This document shows, piece by piece, positions 43,580 to 54,788 of a stretch of 64,000 bases of DNA. Position 1 is the stretch's first letter. Each line of letters begins with the position of its first letter. The notes under the pieces were generated by a model. The model did not search any database. It was given only the letters and a program-made list of their open reading frames with translations, and was not told the DNA's origin. Made by a program: the position numbers and the translations under genes. This DNA is from Dryomyza anilis. Taxonomy: Eukaryota; Arthropoda; Insecta; Diptera; Dryomyzidae. The stretch is taken from contig OX638133.1 of the NCBI GenBank assembly GCA_951804985.1, forward strand, positions 76,018,367-76,082,366, read 5' to 3'.

Positions 43580-44726
43580 TACTAGCTGGACACGTGCACG
43601 ACTCGAGCCTAGATTTTGTGAATTTAAAGATAAGGAGCGATTTTATTAATATAAAAAATATTTATATTATTTATATGAGGGGCCCGTGCTTAGCTGTTGA
43701 AGTTTTTTGTTGGTTTTATAAATGTAGTAACCAAATAATAATTCTCCGCCATAACAACTTTTCTCAAAGACAATTCTTTCTCAGACTGCGCTTCCCCTTA
43801 GAATTCTTCCCCGTAGAACATTTTGCCGTAGAATTCTTCTCAGTAGAAATATTCCCCGTAAAATTCTTCCCCATAGAACGCTTTCCCGTAGAATTCTTCC
43901 CGGTAGAATTCTCCCCGGTAGAATTCTTCCCGGTAGATTTCTTCCCCGTAGAGTTATTCCCAATAAAAGTTAGTTTTTATGTAGTGAGTTTCGGCGTGAT
44001 GAATTTTAGTGTGCTGAATTTTTAGTGTGGTGAGTTTCAGTGTGGTGAGTTTTAGTGTGGTGAGTATTAATAATAATAATAGTTTGGCACTACAGTCTTA
44101 TAAGAATTTAGGCCGAGCTCTCTCACCATTTTGAGCTGTGCGTGTTATATTTGTACTCAAAGTGGTGGGAGTTTTAATGTGGGGAATTTTGGTGTGGTGA
44201 GTTTAAAGAATTTTGGGTGGTTGTTAACCTGGTGTGAAATATCTTGATATCACTATAATAACTGTTGACATACACGTAATGTAAAATGTGTCTCCTATGA
44301 AACCGTTTAGAATGGTTAAAAATAACACTGACCAAAATTTAATTAAATTTGCTATCCCAATTGCTGATATAATGTGTTTTTAATTTTTGGGTCGAAAAAA
44401 AATTTGTTTTTGCTTTAGTTTTTGAAATTTTTTTTGTTTTTCTTTTTTCTTTCATTATTTGTTTTTCCTTTAGTTTGGATTTTTTTTATGTTATTACTTT
44501 TGTTTTGTGCTTTTGCTTTTAATTTTTTGTATTTGAGTTTTTTGTTTCATGTTCGTAGCTGGTGAAAGTGCCGAGTTATATCGTTTTGAAAGTTTAGGTT
44601 GTATGGGAGGTGCCACGCCTCTTTGTCCAATCACGACCATATATAGTAGGATTAGCGGTTTAGACGGAGAAGTGGAACATACGTACAAACGTAAAAACAA
44701 ACAGATTTATTATATTAATAGGATGA
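43580..44726 (+). mobile_element. TACTAGCTG element with two 15-bp minisatellites, copy 2
   Basis: Starts TACTAGCTGGACACGTGCAC. Array 1 (about 43795-43965) has about 11 units of CCCGTAGAATTCTTC; array 2 (43977-44065 and on to 44205) has GTGTGGTGAGTTTTA units interrupted by a SINE fragment. The body contains TGTATGGGAGGTGCCACGCC and the end is ACAAACAGATTTATTATATT AATAGGAT. Because 15 is a multiple of 3, array 1 is open in several frames, encoding FFPVE repeats on plus and GRILP on minus; I do not regard these as genes. Confidence 0.7.
44066..44170 (-). mobile_element. 5'-truncated SINE (family 2) inside the minisatellite
   Basis: TTAATAATAATAATAGTTTGGC to ACTCAAAGTGGTGGGA matches the tail half of the SINE at 33912; the tRNA head is missing. 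Its end AGTGGTGGGAGTTTTA merges with the surrounding GTGGTGAGTTTTA units, suggesting annealing of the nascent strand to the repeat. Confidence 0.85.
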
Positions 44727-44738
44727 TCCCACAATATC

Positions 44739-44768
44739 ATAGTATAGTGCTACTGAGCACTATACTAT
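44739..44768. repeat. perfect 13-bp-arm hairpin
   Basis: ATAGTATAGTGCT - ACTG - AGCACTATACTAT. It lies at the left end of a GATCA/ATTATA-rich stretch and could be a MITE end or simple palindrome. Confidence 0.85.
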
Positions 44769-44769
44769 A

Positions 44770-47700
44770 ATAGTAATTATTCCCATATTATAATCCCACA
44801 TAATAATATGTTCCTCAGTGATCATATTCTAATATTTACACAGGCATACTATAAAACATATTTACGTTTACTAAAACTGAAAAAGTAATAGCTATGTCGA
44901 AATGGTTAAAATCTTTAGTATTCTCAATGGTTAAAATTTCAAAAAAACTCTATTACAACTTATACAGTCATACTGCATTTATGTCTTTATTTTGAAAAAT
45001 TGCTGCACAATGTAATAGACATTCGTTTTAATCATATTGGAGAAACTGTATTGTGTTATTATTTTTTGCTTTTATTTTATTTATTTGAAGTTCAAAGGCA
45101 CACGATAAATGTACTGCGACCATAAGTACTTCGAAACCCATTTCTTTATCTATAATTCGTTTGATACATATTGCGGTACTGTACTGTACTGTATTGTTTT
45201 TTTTTTTTTTTTTTTGTATTTTGTAATTATTTTGGCAACGTGCACACACACGACGGACGACTACGAAAGACAGTAGGTATAAACCCGAGCATCTGACTGA
45301 AACTCGTTGATGGGAGAAGACAACTGATCCAAACTTATTGGGTTTCGTGGTTTTAAAAATAAAAACGCGAAAATAAATACAGAATGTAGTAAAAATAAAT
45401 GCTTATGTATAAATGCTATAGTTATAGATTTAGTAATTTATATAAATATTTTAGGAAGTATAACTAAAAACAAACGGTAGTTATTTTAATACAAATGTAT
45501 TACCTTTTTGTTTAGAAGTTATGTTAAATTATGTAGTAGCAGATACATTTGCTTTTGAACGTAAATATATAAATATAGGTATGTAGTTTGAAAACATAAT
45601 TAAATTTCTATTTAATAACTGTTTAGACGTTAATGAAAATTTAATTTGTAAAATGTATTAAAACATGCAAAATACATAAATACATATATCTATTTTTAAT
45701 GTAACATTGTATTATTTTTAAAATGTATGTATTAATTTGATGATGATAAAATATTTTATTACATTTATTCAATTATTTCGAATTTATGAAAGTAGGAAAA
45801 TTGCACTATGTGAATAAGATAACCTTGGCAATGAACAACGCACTTGATTACTACATAAAACGCATTCACAAAATATGCTGCGCCAACTAACAAAATGCAT
45901 CCTCCTCGACATTCAATAATGCAAAAAACATTATCAATTTTGTTGATCAAAATTCACGTACGTGACATTTTGTTAACTAACCAACTAACTACAATGGTTA
46001 CCTACCTTACCAACCAACCAATGAATGCAGATGATAGAATGACAACTAGACAAAATACATAGTGGCTACGTTGACATTGTCCAAACACGAAATATGTTGT
46101 TACATCCTGGTCTGCTTAGAACTACGTTTGTACGTTTGCCTAATGTAGACCATTTGGAAATGTCCGTACGACTAAGCGACTCAAGTAGTGAGTAGTCGTA
46201 AGTAGTACATTTTGCTTAATGCAGGCTCCATGCTCGAGTGACTGACGGAATATTTGATCAATTGCAATCCTAGGGTGTAATTGAAATTTTAAGTTGTGTT
46301 TCTGCAGAGTGTTATAACGAATCTCCTTTCCACGAGTTATATACTAGGCTGAATTACTGAAAGCAATGGTAATGCATTTGAGAGACTTGTTTGGGCGACT
46401 GTTTGTTTGAACGTTTTGTTTAAGCGATACATACATATGTTTGAACAATACTTGTGCGAATAAAACAGCAGTGCCTCTAGCAGGAAAAACATACAATTCT
46501 GTCAAAGAATTTTTTTTATCGGGTATACTTTTAAAGGGTATCTTTGCTTTGCCAACACGCAGATAAAAACATGGTTATGATGATCATATTTAAAGGGAAA
46601 CGTTCTATGATTTGGGTTATGTTTGTTGAGAATCATATAATATGGCTAATATGAACATTAGTGATAATATTTAAAACAGTAATATTGTCCTTAGTGATCA
46701 TATAATGATTCCACACGGTTTGAAACAACTATATGTTCTCAGGGACCATATCTATGATTATCAGTGACCGAACTTAACTATACTATGATCCTTAGTTACA
46801 AGTGATGATAACCTATACGATTCCTATATTCCTGAAAAGGCGGATTGAAAAGTAATTATAAATAACACTACCCAACACGACATCCCATACATCAATTCTA
46901 TAAAATTAGCTAGTGCCGAGTTTGACTTCATACTCTGTTTTTTTTCTATTACGTAACGTTTTTTAGAAAATTGTATTAAAGTATTTATATAATAGTATTT
47001 TTAAGCCGTTCTTACCCATTGGTTTGAATAAAAAAGTATTCATCTGTGGAAAAATAGTTTAACGAAAAACGCAAATTATATGAAATTGATGTATGAAATG
47101 TCCATGCAAATATTTTTCTCGTTTTGTTGAGTAGTGTAATTAAAGAATTTAATAATAAAGATTTGTCTTTTTAACAAATCAAATGGTTTTATAAAATTCA
47201 AATTTCAATTTGGTTTACAAACTATGCAATGAAATTGATTTTGATTTGAGTATGCCAAAATAATTGAAAAAAACATAAAAAAAAAATATTTTCAATAGTT
47301 AATATAAAATGATGATGAATTTTCCATGTGGAAAAAAATTGCAAAATAAATTAAATGAAAAAAACTTACGTACGAAGTTTTTTCTATACCTTGTAACATG
47401 TATAAAATTCCAGTATTTGCAGAGTGTTATTTAAAATGAAATCAAGCGAATAAGCTAAAAAACCACAGTTGTATATTTTACTAAAATTCTATGAAATTAA
47501 AAAAATAAAAATCCAATCAAATGTAACAATTATTCAGAAATATTTATATTATTGTATAATTTTGTTTTACCAATTGAATTCTAATACCTAAAACGAACAC
47601 TATCGCACAAAAATATTTGCATAGACGAGTATCAATTAGCAACATCCTTACTTCCTAACTGTATAATTTGTCAGTGGCCTAAAATGTTATAAATTTAAAT

Positions 47701-48152
47701 AAAATATTGTGTTGTGTTGTCAGTGTCAAGAAGGTTTTACAACGTTGAGTTACGCTCGTTTGCCTATAGCAATTTGTTTTACTTCAAATTGGATTGAACT
47801 TATACGATACCTTTTGGATTTGTAAATTCATTTAATAAAAGCAGCTTTGGGAAGACGTTTTTCCTCCTCAAAAGGATGAAGGCTGCCATATGAAAGACAG
47901 TTGCTGAGAATATGATTGATATATGTGTTGAATGGTGATGTTGTCAGCAAGTAATTTGTTAGAAATATGTGTACATTTTGGTGGATAAACTAGCATATTT
48001 GTTGTTCGTAAAACTAACTACATGGCATTAAACTATTTAAGTGCTGGCAACAACCACTCAACAGTTTACTGCTCAAATTGCAATTGACAGTAATAAAATA
48101 TTTACAACAGGTGGCTTCTACTTTTTACTACTAAAATTATTTAGAAAATATC
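44770..48152. other. AT-rich DNA, weak ATGATCAT-rich stretches
   Basis: No gene supported. 46560-46800 holds repeated GATCATAT/ATGATTCC words like those at 22.9 and 50.9 kb. 46090-46290 is GC-balanced (CCGTACGACTAAGCGACTCA) and might be regulatory. A poly(T) and CTGTACTGTACTG run lies near 45180-45215. Confidence 0.4.
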
Positions 48153-48243
48153 TTGACTAAAATTGTCTAACGCTAGAAGCCTCTTAAAAAATGGTAGCAA
48201 ATATTTTTTTTAGAGGCTTCTAGCGTTAAACAATTTTAGTCAA
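48153..48243. repeat. 91-bp near-perfect hairpin (about 38-bp arms)
   Basis: TTGACTAAAATTGTCTAACG at the left pairs with CGTTAAACAATTTTAGTCAA at the right; the arms continue through CTAGAAGCCTCTTAAAAAA/TTTTTTAGAGGCTTCTAG with one or two mismatches around a loop of about 15 nt. It may be a tiny foldback MITE or a hairpin-RNA precursor. Confidence 0.85.
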
Positions 48244-48717
48244 TAGACCAATAGACGTCTGGTAAAATTGTATAGAAATAAAGTCGTTAAATGCGATAAA
48301 AGTATATGGTCATTGAGAAATACACAGGAATCATATGCACTTATGTAAGTTATTATAATTCTATCGTTATGGTTTTCGGGTTCTGTTCAGGCTTTGAAGG
48401 AAATCGCGGGAAATGATAAACGTTATATAATAAAAATAATTGTTTAATTAGAAATTACATATAATTTTAGAAGTTATATTTATTAGCTGTTTTACGTTTT
48501 ATACACAATGCAAAAAAAAGTATTTTCCAAACATAATTTTGCACGCAGAACATGTACATTTGTATATTTCTGCAAATTAAATATCATTCTATTATTATAA
48601 TGACAGTCAAACATATTTTTGTTTTGGTTCATATTTATGCTCAAAAAGAATAAATTTATGTTTTATGAATTAATGTTTACGTATCACTATAATATACAAA
48701 ATTTTAATATTTTGCCT

Positions 48718-48930
48718 TTTTATGCCCTGCACTTAAAATGAAGGCGTAAATTCAGTTTGGTAGGCCGTTTGTAACACCCATGTTAACAAAGGCGAAATAT
48801 CCGGTATGGAGTAATATATATTCTGGATCAGCACGACCTTCTGAGTAGCGATGTCCGTCTGTCTGTGGCTCTGTTCGTCAGTTGAAATCACGATTAAATG
48901 ACAACTGAGAGAGCTGTTTCTATAATGCTC
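48718..48930 (+). mobile_element. Helentron-like element head, copy B3 (truncated)
   Basis: TATGCCCTGCACTTAAAATG, AACACCCATGTTAACAAAGG, AATATATATTCTGGATCAGC and GTCCGTCTGTCTGTGG in family order. The microsatellite is only three units; the rest fades into unrelated DNA. Confidence 0.7.
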
Positions 48931-49557
48931 CGAAGTTGGATTACTTTACATCTGCGCTGTATGGTATTGAAAATGGGCATAAAAGTCCATTGTTACCTAT
49001 GAAAAAACCAATTATGTTCCAATATCTCCTTTAAATCTTTCATCTTACATAAAAATTATGTTTTCTTGCGAATCGACTTGTAGTTCCCGAAAAAATCGAA
49101 ATTCGGTACATCTATCCATTTGCATAAATGCCTTATGGGGAAACGAACCGGTACTTGATAAGTTCTGAACAAAAATACGTTTGCAAGAAAAAAGTTTGGC
49201 TGTCAATATAATAATGTTTTGCAATGCAATTATACTTTTGTTTGCATAAAACCTTAAACCAATATGTATTGCCTGCAAAATTTTGTTTGGGAGAGCCCTT
49301 TATTGCAGAGTAAAGTTTGTAGTTATTTTCATTATTTATAAACCTCACTAAAATTTAATTGGAATCAGAAATAATGTAAAGAAAAATTCAATATGATTTG
49401 TTTAGAATTTTTCTTATGGGAATTTGATTGGAAATCGATCGAAAATCCCTCTATATTTCATTTTTCAAACAACAAAATTTGTTAATTAGCAATTAACATC
49501 AAATTTAAATACATTCTCGATACTTAATCTCACATTACAGCCAATAAGTCAACATAA
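48931..49557. other. AT-rich stretch
   Basis: Overlapping minus frames (49045-49278, 49133-49348) lack any recognisable domain; probably the unrecognised interior of the Helentron-like copy. Confidence 0.35.
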
Positions 49558-50323
49558 ACGAGTTGGGAAAGTTAGGCCACATGGGTAAGTTCGGTCACAT
49601 GGGGCGGATTTTTATAGTCGGTCGGGCCCGACTATGGAATACCCTACACTTTTGGTGGGGATATTAACCCTCAGAATGTTATTCATATATCAGAAATTTA
49701 CGTCTTATATCCCCATAAATTAAAAAATTTATATAAAGTATAAAAAACTAAAAAAAAAATTGAAAAATATAATTGGGCGGACCACGCCTATATTTAAAAT
49801 TTTGAAAGGCTAATATTTCATAGATTTGATTTTCATAATTTACGATCAAATTTCCATTATGAAAACCCGGGAAATAATGAAAAAAAAAGTGGGCGGATCA
49901 CGCCCATTTTTGGACCACATATTTTAGGGTGAATTCTAACAATACGTTTTAAATTTTATAACTATACCTTGAATAACTTTCGAGTTATTAGTTCCGAAAG
50001 AGTTATATAAAAGTGACTTGTATGGGAGGTGGGCGTGTCCGTTGACCGATTTTCAAACTTAGTTCCTACTTTTGGCTAAAATATATTGAGGCGAAATTTC
50101 ATCGCATTCTGATCAGTATTTCTCAAGTTATTCTGTATTCGGACAGCAAGACAGCAAGACAGCAAGACGGACAGACAGACAGACGAACATGGCTAAACGG
50201 ACTCGGGTAGTGATGCTGATCAAGAATATATATACTTTTCCATACCGGACACGCCTCCTAAGGGGCGTTACAATATATGCACAAAGTTAATATACCCTGT
50301 ACCTCATAGGTGTAGGGTATAAA
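49558..50323 (-). mobile_element. Helentron-like element, copy A3
   Basis: Complete minus copy. ACGAGTTGGGAAAGTTAGGC, hairpin TAGTCGGTCGGGCCCGACTA (49616-49635), GGGCGGACCACGCC, GGGCGGATCACGCCCA, then GACAGCAAGACAGCAAGACG with a short CAGA tract, and TAGGTGTAGGGTATAAA. Confidence 0.88.
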
Positions 50324-50879
50324 AACTGAAAGTCTAAAATTAAATAAATAAGTTAAAAATCAAGCGAAGAGGTCTGTGTTCCTCTGTCAACCAAAAGAAA
50401 ACAAACAAAAAAAACATTCATGTTTTAAATTTCCCCAGAGGTCTAAAATTGGGTGGTTTGGTCGTTATTGACCTTCTTTCTGCATTACATTCAAATGTTA
50501 ATTAAAAAATATGACACAGACATTGCGTGTCGTGGTTTTAGGTTAACAAACAATGTGTATTGAGTGACCTTCAAGGATTTATATCGTAAATTTTTAAACA
50601 GTTAATTTTTAAACAGTCTGCTTTATTAAATTCCTTGTGAATTTAGATGGGTAAAAATATGACTCTGAATAAAATGTTATAGTGATAAAATGCTATAAAG
50701 TCGAGCGTAGAATATGATGGTTTTATGTATATTTCTAAATCGAATCTCTTTTAAAAGAATTATATGATGATTTACGTGATTCATAAATTTTGACAATCGT
50801 GCATTTTCCTGGATGCAATTTATAGTGTTATTATTTGACATGATAATGGCTAGATAATATTGGTAAACCCTAGTATACA
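50324..50879. other. AT-rich stretch
   Basis: No feature supported. Confidence 0.4.
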
Positions 50880-51069
50880 TTTACTTCTTTAGCGACACAT
50901 GATCATTCTCATATAATATTGATCACATAACTGGTCAGGTTAAAATGAGACAATGATCAGTTCCCGATCAATATATACTAGAATGTAACTAGTTGAGTTA
51001 TGTCAAGGAAAATATTCAATGATCCATGCCCGATAATGACCATATTGCATTATGGTTCTCAGGATAATA

Positions 51070-51486
51070 AAGGGTTTTTCAACAGGGACGCTACAAAAGT
51101 AGGGCGATAGGGACAGCAAACGACGCAATATTTCTTGCTGCTCTTTTGATATTTCTCTTTAGTAAGGTTTGCCATTTCATAATGGAAAGATATACGGGCC
51201 AACAACGAGTCAAAATTATTAAAATTTACTACCGAAATTCGGAGTCAGTGCCCTCAACGTTAAGTGCGCTACGTCCAATTTATGGTCGTCATAATAGTCC
51301 TAGCAGATCAACAAATGAGCGTCTAGTGGAAAAATTTGAATCCAGAGGCACAGTACAAAATGTGCCCGTGCCAGTGAGACAAAGAATTGCCCGTAGTGTC
51401 GAGAATATTGCTGCCGCTGATGCTTCAGTTAAAGAAAGCCCAAATGTGTCTCTCACCCGTCGTTCTCAAGCGTTGGGCAAACCCTT
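51070..51486 (+). mobile_element. Tc1/mariner element, internally deleted (417 bp)
   Basis: The left TIR AAGGGTTTTTCAAC and 5' UTR are intact; the right side jumps from transposase codon ~95 directly to the last AAACCCTT. TA duplications flank it (51068-51069 and 51487-51488). A non-autonomous MITE-like derivative of the same family as 32136. Confidence 0.88.
51182..51471 (+). pseudogene. mariner-like transposase N-terminus, truncated
   Basis: About 97 codons from the likely true start (MERYTGQQRVKIIKIYYR; an upstream in-frame codon at 51146 is not an ATG-context start). It covers the first HTH and linker region (ALRPIYGRHNSPSRSTNERL, KFESRGTVQNVP). Coding stops being transposase after RRSQALG, where the internal deletion joins the terminal repeat, and reads out to a stop at 51505. 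It lacks the entire catalytic core. It supplies exactly the part missing from the 32-kb copy. It could still bind TIRs if expressed (inference). Confidence 0.85.
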
Positions 51487-51488
51487 TA

Positions 51489-52086
51489 CATGCATGATTA
51501 CATAAATCACGTTCTTAATACTATCAATCATATAATGATTATATTATATTATAAGTCATAAGGAATATCATATCTATAATAATTTTCGATTCAAAAATTA
51601 TCTTTGTATATTTGTTTGTTCGTTTTGTTTAGCACCCTTGTATAAAGACACGACAATACCAATATACAAAAATTATGATATCCTATCAATCATATTTTTG
51701 TTCTGGCTAGCAAACCGTCAATGGACACAATTACTTACTATTTTAATTATATAATTTAATCAAAAAATTTAATATTATATTTTAAATTAAATGAAATGAA
51801 ATTATATTTATAATGTTATTAAGTTGCATCATTGCCATCAATTTTGTATCGATAATTGATATGTTCAATAAAATATTTATAATTAACCTATAATCAACAT
51901 TTTAACTTAATAATGCGTGTTTGTGGCATTTCAACTATGAATGAAATTTTTGTGTTTTCTACTTTAATTACAAATATTATGATACAGACTTTTTGATTAA
52001 TTTAGAATATATTTTAATGTTTAGTGTAGTTGTAAATCGAACCACTACAGTACAATGCAGAAAAATGGTATTTACGGTAAACATAT
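51489..52086. other. AT-rich stretch
   Basis: No feature supported apart from remnants of the GATCA-rich element at the left. Confidence 0.4.
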
Positions 52087-52890
52087 CGACCCTCGCATTC
52101 CATAACATGCTAAGTCTAAAAAGTCAGTTTACCAGGAGAAGCCTTCAAAGTTTTTTGTCATTTTCTCCGAAACTATCACAGATATAAAGTTAGTTGTTCA
52201 TTACATAATTTTAATGGAATTTTGATTTTATATTATGTTTTATTGGATATTTATTCCATCATAGTGTAAAATGACTTAGCATAGTTATGCCTGTACAAAC
52301 TTTACTGATTTAGGCACATAAGTCGATTTAGCATGTTTTTGCTCAGACATATATTCATCTAATGCACGTCTAAGTTTACTTAGCATTATTTAATTTGGAA
52401 CAAAATATTAGTTCCCAAATATCTATGTACATAGGAAGACCGAAAATTTAAATATATTTAATTTATATAAATTAAATTGACATTCTAAAACGCTTATAAA
52501 ACGCTTCATATTGAAGTTTAAAAATATATATATATATCTATAAAATAAAGGATCACAAAAATATAAATTTCTTTTTTATTATAAGACAACGAAAATAATT
52601 TAAAATTATATAATTTGCAGCATAGTATTGTGAAATTGAATATATTTCACAATCTATATACTTCCTGGTTGAACGTCTCCGGGAGTTATGGGATTCAACC
52701 ATTGGAAATTAATTAATGTGATATTAAATACTTTTACAATTTCTCATGTTCCGTTTATAGTGTTTGTCACGTTTATCTGAATCTAGCATTACAATAAAAG
52801 GTTTAACAACATAGGTTTGCCCCTCTCTTTGAAAATAAAGAAATTATCATCCTTATTCTGTTGTTCTGAAATCTATAAATTTCCATATTT

Positions 52891-52999
52891 TTTTTGTATG
52901 TAAGGTTATTTAATTTGAAATGTATTCCCATTTTCGTTCCTGGGATCCGGTGCAATAAAAATTTTCAAATATCTGTTTTCGGGTGTCTTCAGTAATTTT
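52891..52999 (+). repeat. 108-bp direct repeat, left of Helentron-like copy A4
   Basis: TTTTTGTATGTAAGGTTATT through TTCGTTCCTGGGATCCGGTG to TCTTCAGTAATTTTT. Repeated at 53838-53949 with about 10 percent difference. A4 sits exactly between the two. Confidence 0.9.
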
Positions 53000-53136
53000 T
53001 ATACCCTACACCTATGAGGTACAGGGTATATTAACTTTGTGCATATATTGTAACGCCCATTAGGAGGCGTGTCCGGTATGGAAAAGTATATATATTCTTG
53101 ATCAGCATCACTACCCGAGTCCGTTTAGCCATGTCC

Positions 53137-53180
<44 letters not shown>

Positions 53181-53837
53181 TGCTGTCTTGCTGTCCGAAT
53201 ACAGAATAACTTGAGAAATACTGATCAGAATGCGATGAAATTTCGTCTCAATATATTATAGCCAAAAGTAGGAAATGAGTTTGAAAATGAGCCAAATCGG
53301 TCAACGGACACGCCCACCTCCAATACAAGTCACTTTTATATAACTCTTTCGAAACTAATAACTCGAAAAGTATTCAAGGTATAGTTATAAAATTTAAAAG
53401 GTATTGTTAGAATTCACCTATAAATATGTGGTCCAGAAATGGGCGTGATTCGCCCACTTTTTTTTTCATTCTTTCCCGGTTTTTCATAGTGGAAATTTGA
53501 TCCGTAAATTATTAAAATCAAATCTTTGAAAGATTAGCCTTTCAAAATTTTAAATATAGGCGTGGTCCGCCCAATTATATTTTTCAATTTTTTTTTAGTT
53601 TTTTATACTTTATATAAATTTTTAATTTATGGGGATATAAGACGTAAATTTCTGATATATGAATAATATTCTGAGGGTGGGGAGGTTCAGCATAATTAAA
53701 AATTTAAAATTAAGGTATACAATTAAATATTCCTCATTAATATCTCCACCAAAGGTGTAGGGTATTCCATAGTCCCGACTATAAAAATCCACCCCATGTG
53801 ACCGAACTTACCCATGTGAACTAACTTTCCCAACTCA
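53000..53837 (+). mobile_element. Helentron-like element, copy A4
   Basis: Complete plus copy with the longest GTCT tract on this strand (about 9 units, 53131-53173). The terminal hairpin is shortened (ATAGTCCCGACTAT; the GGGCCC centre is lost). ATACCCTACACCT at the start and AGGTGTAGGGTAT near the end. Confidence 0.88.
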
Positions 53838-53949
53838 TTTTTGTATGTAAGGGTATTTAATTAGAAATGTATTTCCATTTTCGTTCCTGGGATCCGGTGC
53901 AATAAAAATTTACAAATATCTATTTTCGGCTCTCTTCAGTAATTTTTTT
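53838..53949 (+). repeat. 108-bp direct repeat, right of Helentron-like copy A4
   Basis: Same sequence as 52891-52999, including CTGGGATCCGGTGCAATAAA, starting where A4 ends. Confidence 0.9.
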
Positions 53950-54011
53950 AAATATTTCGTTCTTCAGTTTTTACCATAACTTTTTATTTCATTCCTTTAC
54001 GTTTTTCAATA

Positions 54012-54420
54012 CTACAAAAAATGTACATTCTCCTCACCAACTCCTATAAGAGTATTTGCCTTATTTTTGCGCCATTCTGAAGGTCGACGTAGTTTATTTT
54101 CGAGTGGTGTATTTAAAAAGGATTTAAATAGGATAGGATAATTTACCAATTTTGGTGTAATTGGACTGCATAGTGAAGCTGATATCGTTGAAGATTCAGA
54201 AACCGAAAAATTCACTCAATACTTAAACTGCTGGGAAATGGTTCTAAAAGTATAAATATAATTGTATAATACAAATCACTATTCATAAATATTAGGTTTT
54301 CTTACCATGACTTGATGAACTGCTTTCAGTTTCAGGCAATTGTTTAAGTGATAATCCAGATGAACCACTAGCGTAACTTTCATGTGATTTAAATTATAAG
54401 TTGGAATCACTTCTACCGAA
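54012..54420 (-). pseudogene. intron-bearing gene remnant inside the TIR element
   Basis: On the minus strand an upstream segment reads SGSSGLSLKQLPETESSSSS and ends at CATG|GTAAG (54305). A 62-bp intron closes with ATACTTTTAG (54244), and the next exon reads EPFPSSLSIE before a stop. A second frame just after (54215-54012) reads MNFSVSESSTISASL ... RRPSEWRKNKANTLIG. The frame change and adjacent stops mean it is broken. The SEWRKNKANTL block resembles W-x-R-N-x-x-K motifs near the N-terminus of some uncharacterised arthropod transposon proteins, so it may be the transposase remnant of this element. The assignment is tentative. Confidence 0.4.
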
Positions 54421-54788
54421 TTTTATAGTAAAAATATTAAATAAATAATTAATTTTTATTGTTTGATAATTTCATACCGACACTTAGCATGCTGCAATTT
54501 TTACTAAAATATGATTCTTTTTCTAAAATATACCAAATTAACACCATGTTCGAATAAATACTATTATATTAATACCTTTCCCATTGTGTTGTGCTAATTT
54601 TAGCATACACTTAATTCCAGAGACTTTTTTATCAAAATAAATTTATGAAATTTTTATGTTACGTCGCATACAATATTTTCCAAACCAAAAAGTTTTAAGT
54701 TTACTTGCGCGCCCAAACTTCATATTTTAATTCGTGGAAAAACATGCTATGTAGACTTAGAGGACACTGCGAAACAAAATTTCCATTA

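Larger units (their letters stand above)
50880..51560. repeat. ATGATCA-rich element split by a mariner insertion
   Basis: Repeated TGATCA/ATGATC words (50900-51060, 51515-51545) interrupted by the TA-flanked mariner at 51070-51486. It resembles the interior of the CCCTAGTAG MITE at 22874, and CCCTAGTATACATTTACTTC at 50868 looks like its left end. Confidence 0.45.

Noticed and set aside
43594..44025. ORF of 143 codons with FFPVE repeats as a gene
   Set aside because: Created by a 15-bp minisatellite; the same array is open on the other strand.
44739..44768. Transcription terminator hairpin
   Set aside because: No adjacent gene and intrinsic hairpin terminators are not expected in a fly genome.
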